NCBI GenBank assembly: GCA_030619405.1
Contig: JAUXBK010000136.1
Span: forward strand, 1-7,132
Direction: 5' to 3'
DNA: 7,132 nucleotides
Origin: Sedimenticola sp.
GTDB taxonomy: Bacteria; Pseudomonadota; Gammaproteobacteria; Chromatiales; Chromatiaceae
Made by a program: the position numbers and the translations under genes. This document shows, in pieces, positions 6,057 to 7,132 of this stretch (position 1 is its first letter; each line of letters opens with the position of its first letter). The notes under the pieces were generated by a model, which did not search any database, was not told the DNA's origin, and worked only from the letters and a program-made list of their open reading frames with translations.

Positions 6057-6171
6057 GATCTGGGAGCTGCTTTATGTTCCGACTTTATCCTATATATTTC
6101 AGTGCGTTGACACCTTGAAAGGGCTGCATCCCAGTACCTTTATCCGAGCGGAAGCATGCATACCCATACCG

Positions 6172-7132
6172 ATGACTGAGCGGCACACAACGACGGTGCT
6201 CCTGGTAGACGATCATCCGCTGATGCGCAAGGGTCTGCTTGCGCTGCTGGAAAGCGAGGCGGAGATCGCCGTGGTCGGCGAGGCAGGCGACGGCCAGGAG
6301 GCCATCGACCAGGTCAAGGCACTCTCACCAGACGTGGTCGTCATGGACATCAGCATGCTGAACATTAACGGCATTGAGGCCACCCGACGCATCCTGGCCA
6401 AAGCACCCGAAACCCGGATCATCGCCCTGTCGATTCACGCGGAAAGGCGCTTCGTGGACGAGATGCTGCGGGCGGGGGCAAGCGCCTGCATCCTCAAGGA
6501 AAGCGTGCCGGAGGAGCTGATCCAGGCCATCCACTCGGTCATGCGGGGCGAGCCCTTCCTGACTACGTCGATCCTTGGTACGGCGATCTCGGGATACCGG
6601 GAAACCACCGATGAAGCGTCTGAGGACGGCGCAGCCGCCGGGTTCATTCTGCAGACCAAGCTGTACCGTCCCTCATCGCCTTCGGATCTGGTGCCCCGCA
6701 CCCGGGTGCTTGAACGGCTCGAGGCCGGGCGGGTACGGCCCTTGACGCTGGTCTCGGCGCCCGCTGGCTACGGCAAGAGCATCTTGATCAGCAGCTGGCT
6801 GGAGACCCGCGGTGACTGGCCCTCCGCCTGGTTTTCGCTGGACCAGGATGATAGCAACCTGCGACAGTTCCTGGACTATTTCGTGGCCGCGGTACAGAGC
6901 GTTTTTCCGCAGGCCTGCGCACAGACCCAAGACCTGGTCAGCGCCTCACAGTTGCCCCCCCTTCCCACCCTGGTGGCGAGCCTGGGCAACGATCTGAGCG
7001 AAATCGATCGGCCCTTCATCCTGGTGCTGGATGACTATTACCGCATCGACGCCGAGTCCCCGGTCAACGACCTGCTCCACCAGCTGCTGGCGCACCCGCC
7101 AATCCCCCTGCATCTGATAATCATTTCCCGAC
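6172..7132 (+). CDS. Response-regulator receiver fused to MalT-like STAND ATPase, N-terminal 320 residues, open at right edge
   Basis: Translation starts at the ATG at 6172 (MTERHTTTVLLVDDHPLMRK) and remains open to the end of the window. Residues 8-125 form a NarL-type receiver: acidic pocket D13-D14, phosphoacceptor D59 in VVMDIS, S87 in IIALSIHA, and K109 in CILKES, all in the expected order. After a linker of about 30 residues, LQTKLYRPSSPSDLVPRTRV at about 161-180 is the entry motif of MalT-type regulators. Walker A is APAGYGKS (196-203), and the Walker B-like segment is FILVLDDYYRI (282-292), with a LIIISR strand at 315-320. MalT-family proteins are STAND switches that oligomerise on ATP and inducer and usually end in helical repeats plus a LuxR-type DNA-binding domain; those parts would lie beyond base 7132. 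The inference is a transcription regulator whose ATPase switch is gated by phosphorylation. No histidine kinase is in view. No good ribosome binding site precedes the start. Confidence 0.88.
   Translation, partial: MTERHTTTVLLVDDHPLMRKGLLALLESEAEIAVVGEAGDGQEAIDQVKALSPDVVVMDISMLNINGIEATRRILAKAPETRIIALSIHAERRFVDEMLRAGASACILKESVPEELIQAIHSVMRGEPFLTTSILGTAISGYRETTDEASEDGAAAGFILQTKLYRPSSPSDLVPRTRVLERLEAGRVRPLTLVSAPAGYGKSILISSWLETRGDWPSAWFSLDQDDSNLRQFLDYFVAAVQSVFPQACAQTQDLVSASQLPPLPTLVASLGNDLSEIDRPFILVLDDYYRIDAESPVNDLLHQLLAHPPIPLHLIIISR

Larger units (their letters stand above)
5926..6125. mobile_element. 200-bp MITE-like element with perfect 15-bp terminal inverted repeats
   Basis: AGCCCTTTCAAGGTG at 5926-5940 is the exact reverse complement of CACCTTGAAAGGGCT at 6111-6125, giving a 200-bp unit. 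Its centre holds an inverted REP pair (5971-6056); the sequence between the ends and the REPs is AT-rich and shows no further symmetry. There is no coding potential and no clear target duplication (flanks GTATA and GCATC). The unit may be a non-autonomous mobile element that carried or acquired REPs, or a stem that closes a REP cluster in RNA. A TTGACA at 6107-6112 overlaps the right repeat and could be a -35 box for the regulator downstream, although no good -10 follows. Confidence 0.55.

Noticed and set aside
6107..6135. Sigma-70 promoter starting with TTGACA before the regulator
   Set aside because: The -35 match is perfect, but no acceptable -10 box lies 16-18 bases downstream, so it is only mentioned and not called.

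Overview
The window looks like a chromosomal segment from a gammaproteobacterium, GC-rich in its genes. The order DciA-type gene (minus), then a membrane-anchored M23/LytM peptidase and secA (plus), is the arrangement I associate with Pseudomonas-like and sulfur-oxidising gammaproteobacteria, where it stands in for the E. coli secM-secA pair. SecA reads like a proteobacterial SecA throughout. A placement near Chromatiales or sulfur-oxidising symbionts is only a guess, based on the repeat-rich intergenic style.

Left part (1-1248): the minus strand carries a broken gene. Its C-terminal portion (830 to 1, running off the window) and a more N-terminal fragment (about 1140 to 998) are clearly protein-like but are separated by a roughly 165-bp near-perfect giant hairpin (831-995). 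This has the form of a MITE or other palindromic insertion. The protein fragments contain a chitobiase/hexosaminidase C-terminal-like domain and tentatively resemble DUF499-type ATPases of defence islands. The 5' side is cut by another repeat-like stretch that ends in a REP hairpin, and that hairpin includes the dciA stop codon.

Core (1244-5589): dciA (DnaB helicase loader family) and the M23 peptidase diverge from a 99-bp intergenic gap. The peptidase is followed after 59 bp by secA, the ATPase motor of the Sec translocon. The secA product is intact and carries about 25 extra residues in its first nucleotide-binding domain relative to E. coli.

Right part (5590-6171): a 582-bp gene-free stretch is made almost wholly of repeats. 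These are AGGTACT heptamer arrays broken by poly-A, a GGACCAA heptamer array, a GATCCCCTC...GAGGGGATC inverted repeat, and a REP pair in inverted orientation nested inside a perfect 15-bp terminal inverted repeat. After this comes the start of a large regulator (6172 to window end). It fuses a NarL-type phosphoreceiver domain directly to a MalT-like STAND ATPase, and its C-terminus lies outside the window.

The most notable points are the receiver-STAND fusion, the two different short palindromic elements with insertion-like structure, and the co-varying REP copies. The conserved housekeeping module is flanked on both sides by repeat-laden breaks in synteny. I see no tRNA, rRNA, CRISPR array or complete transposase gene.
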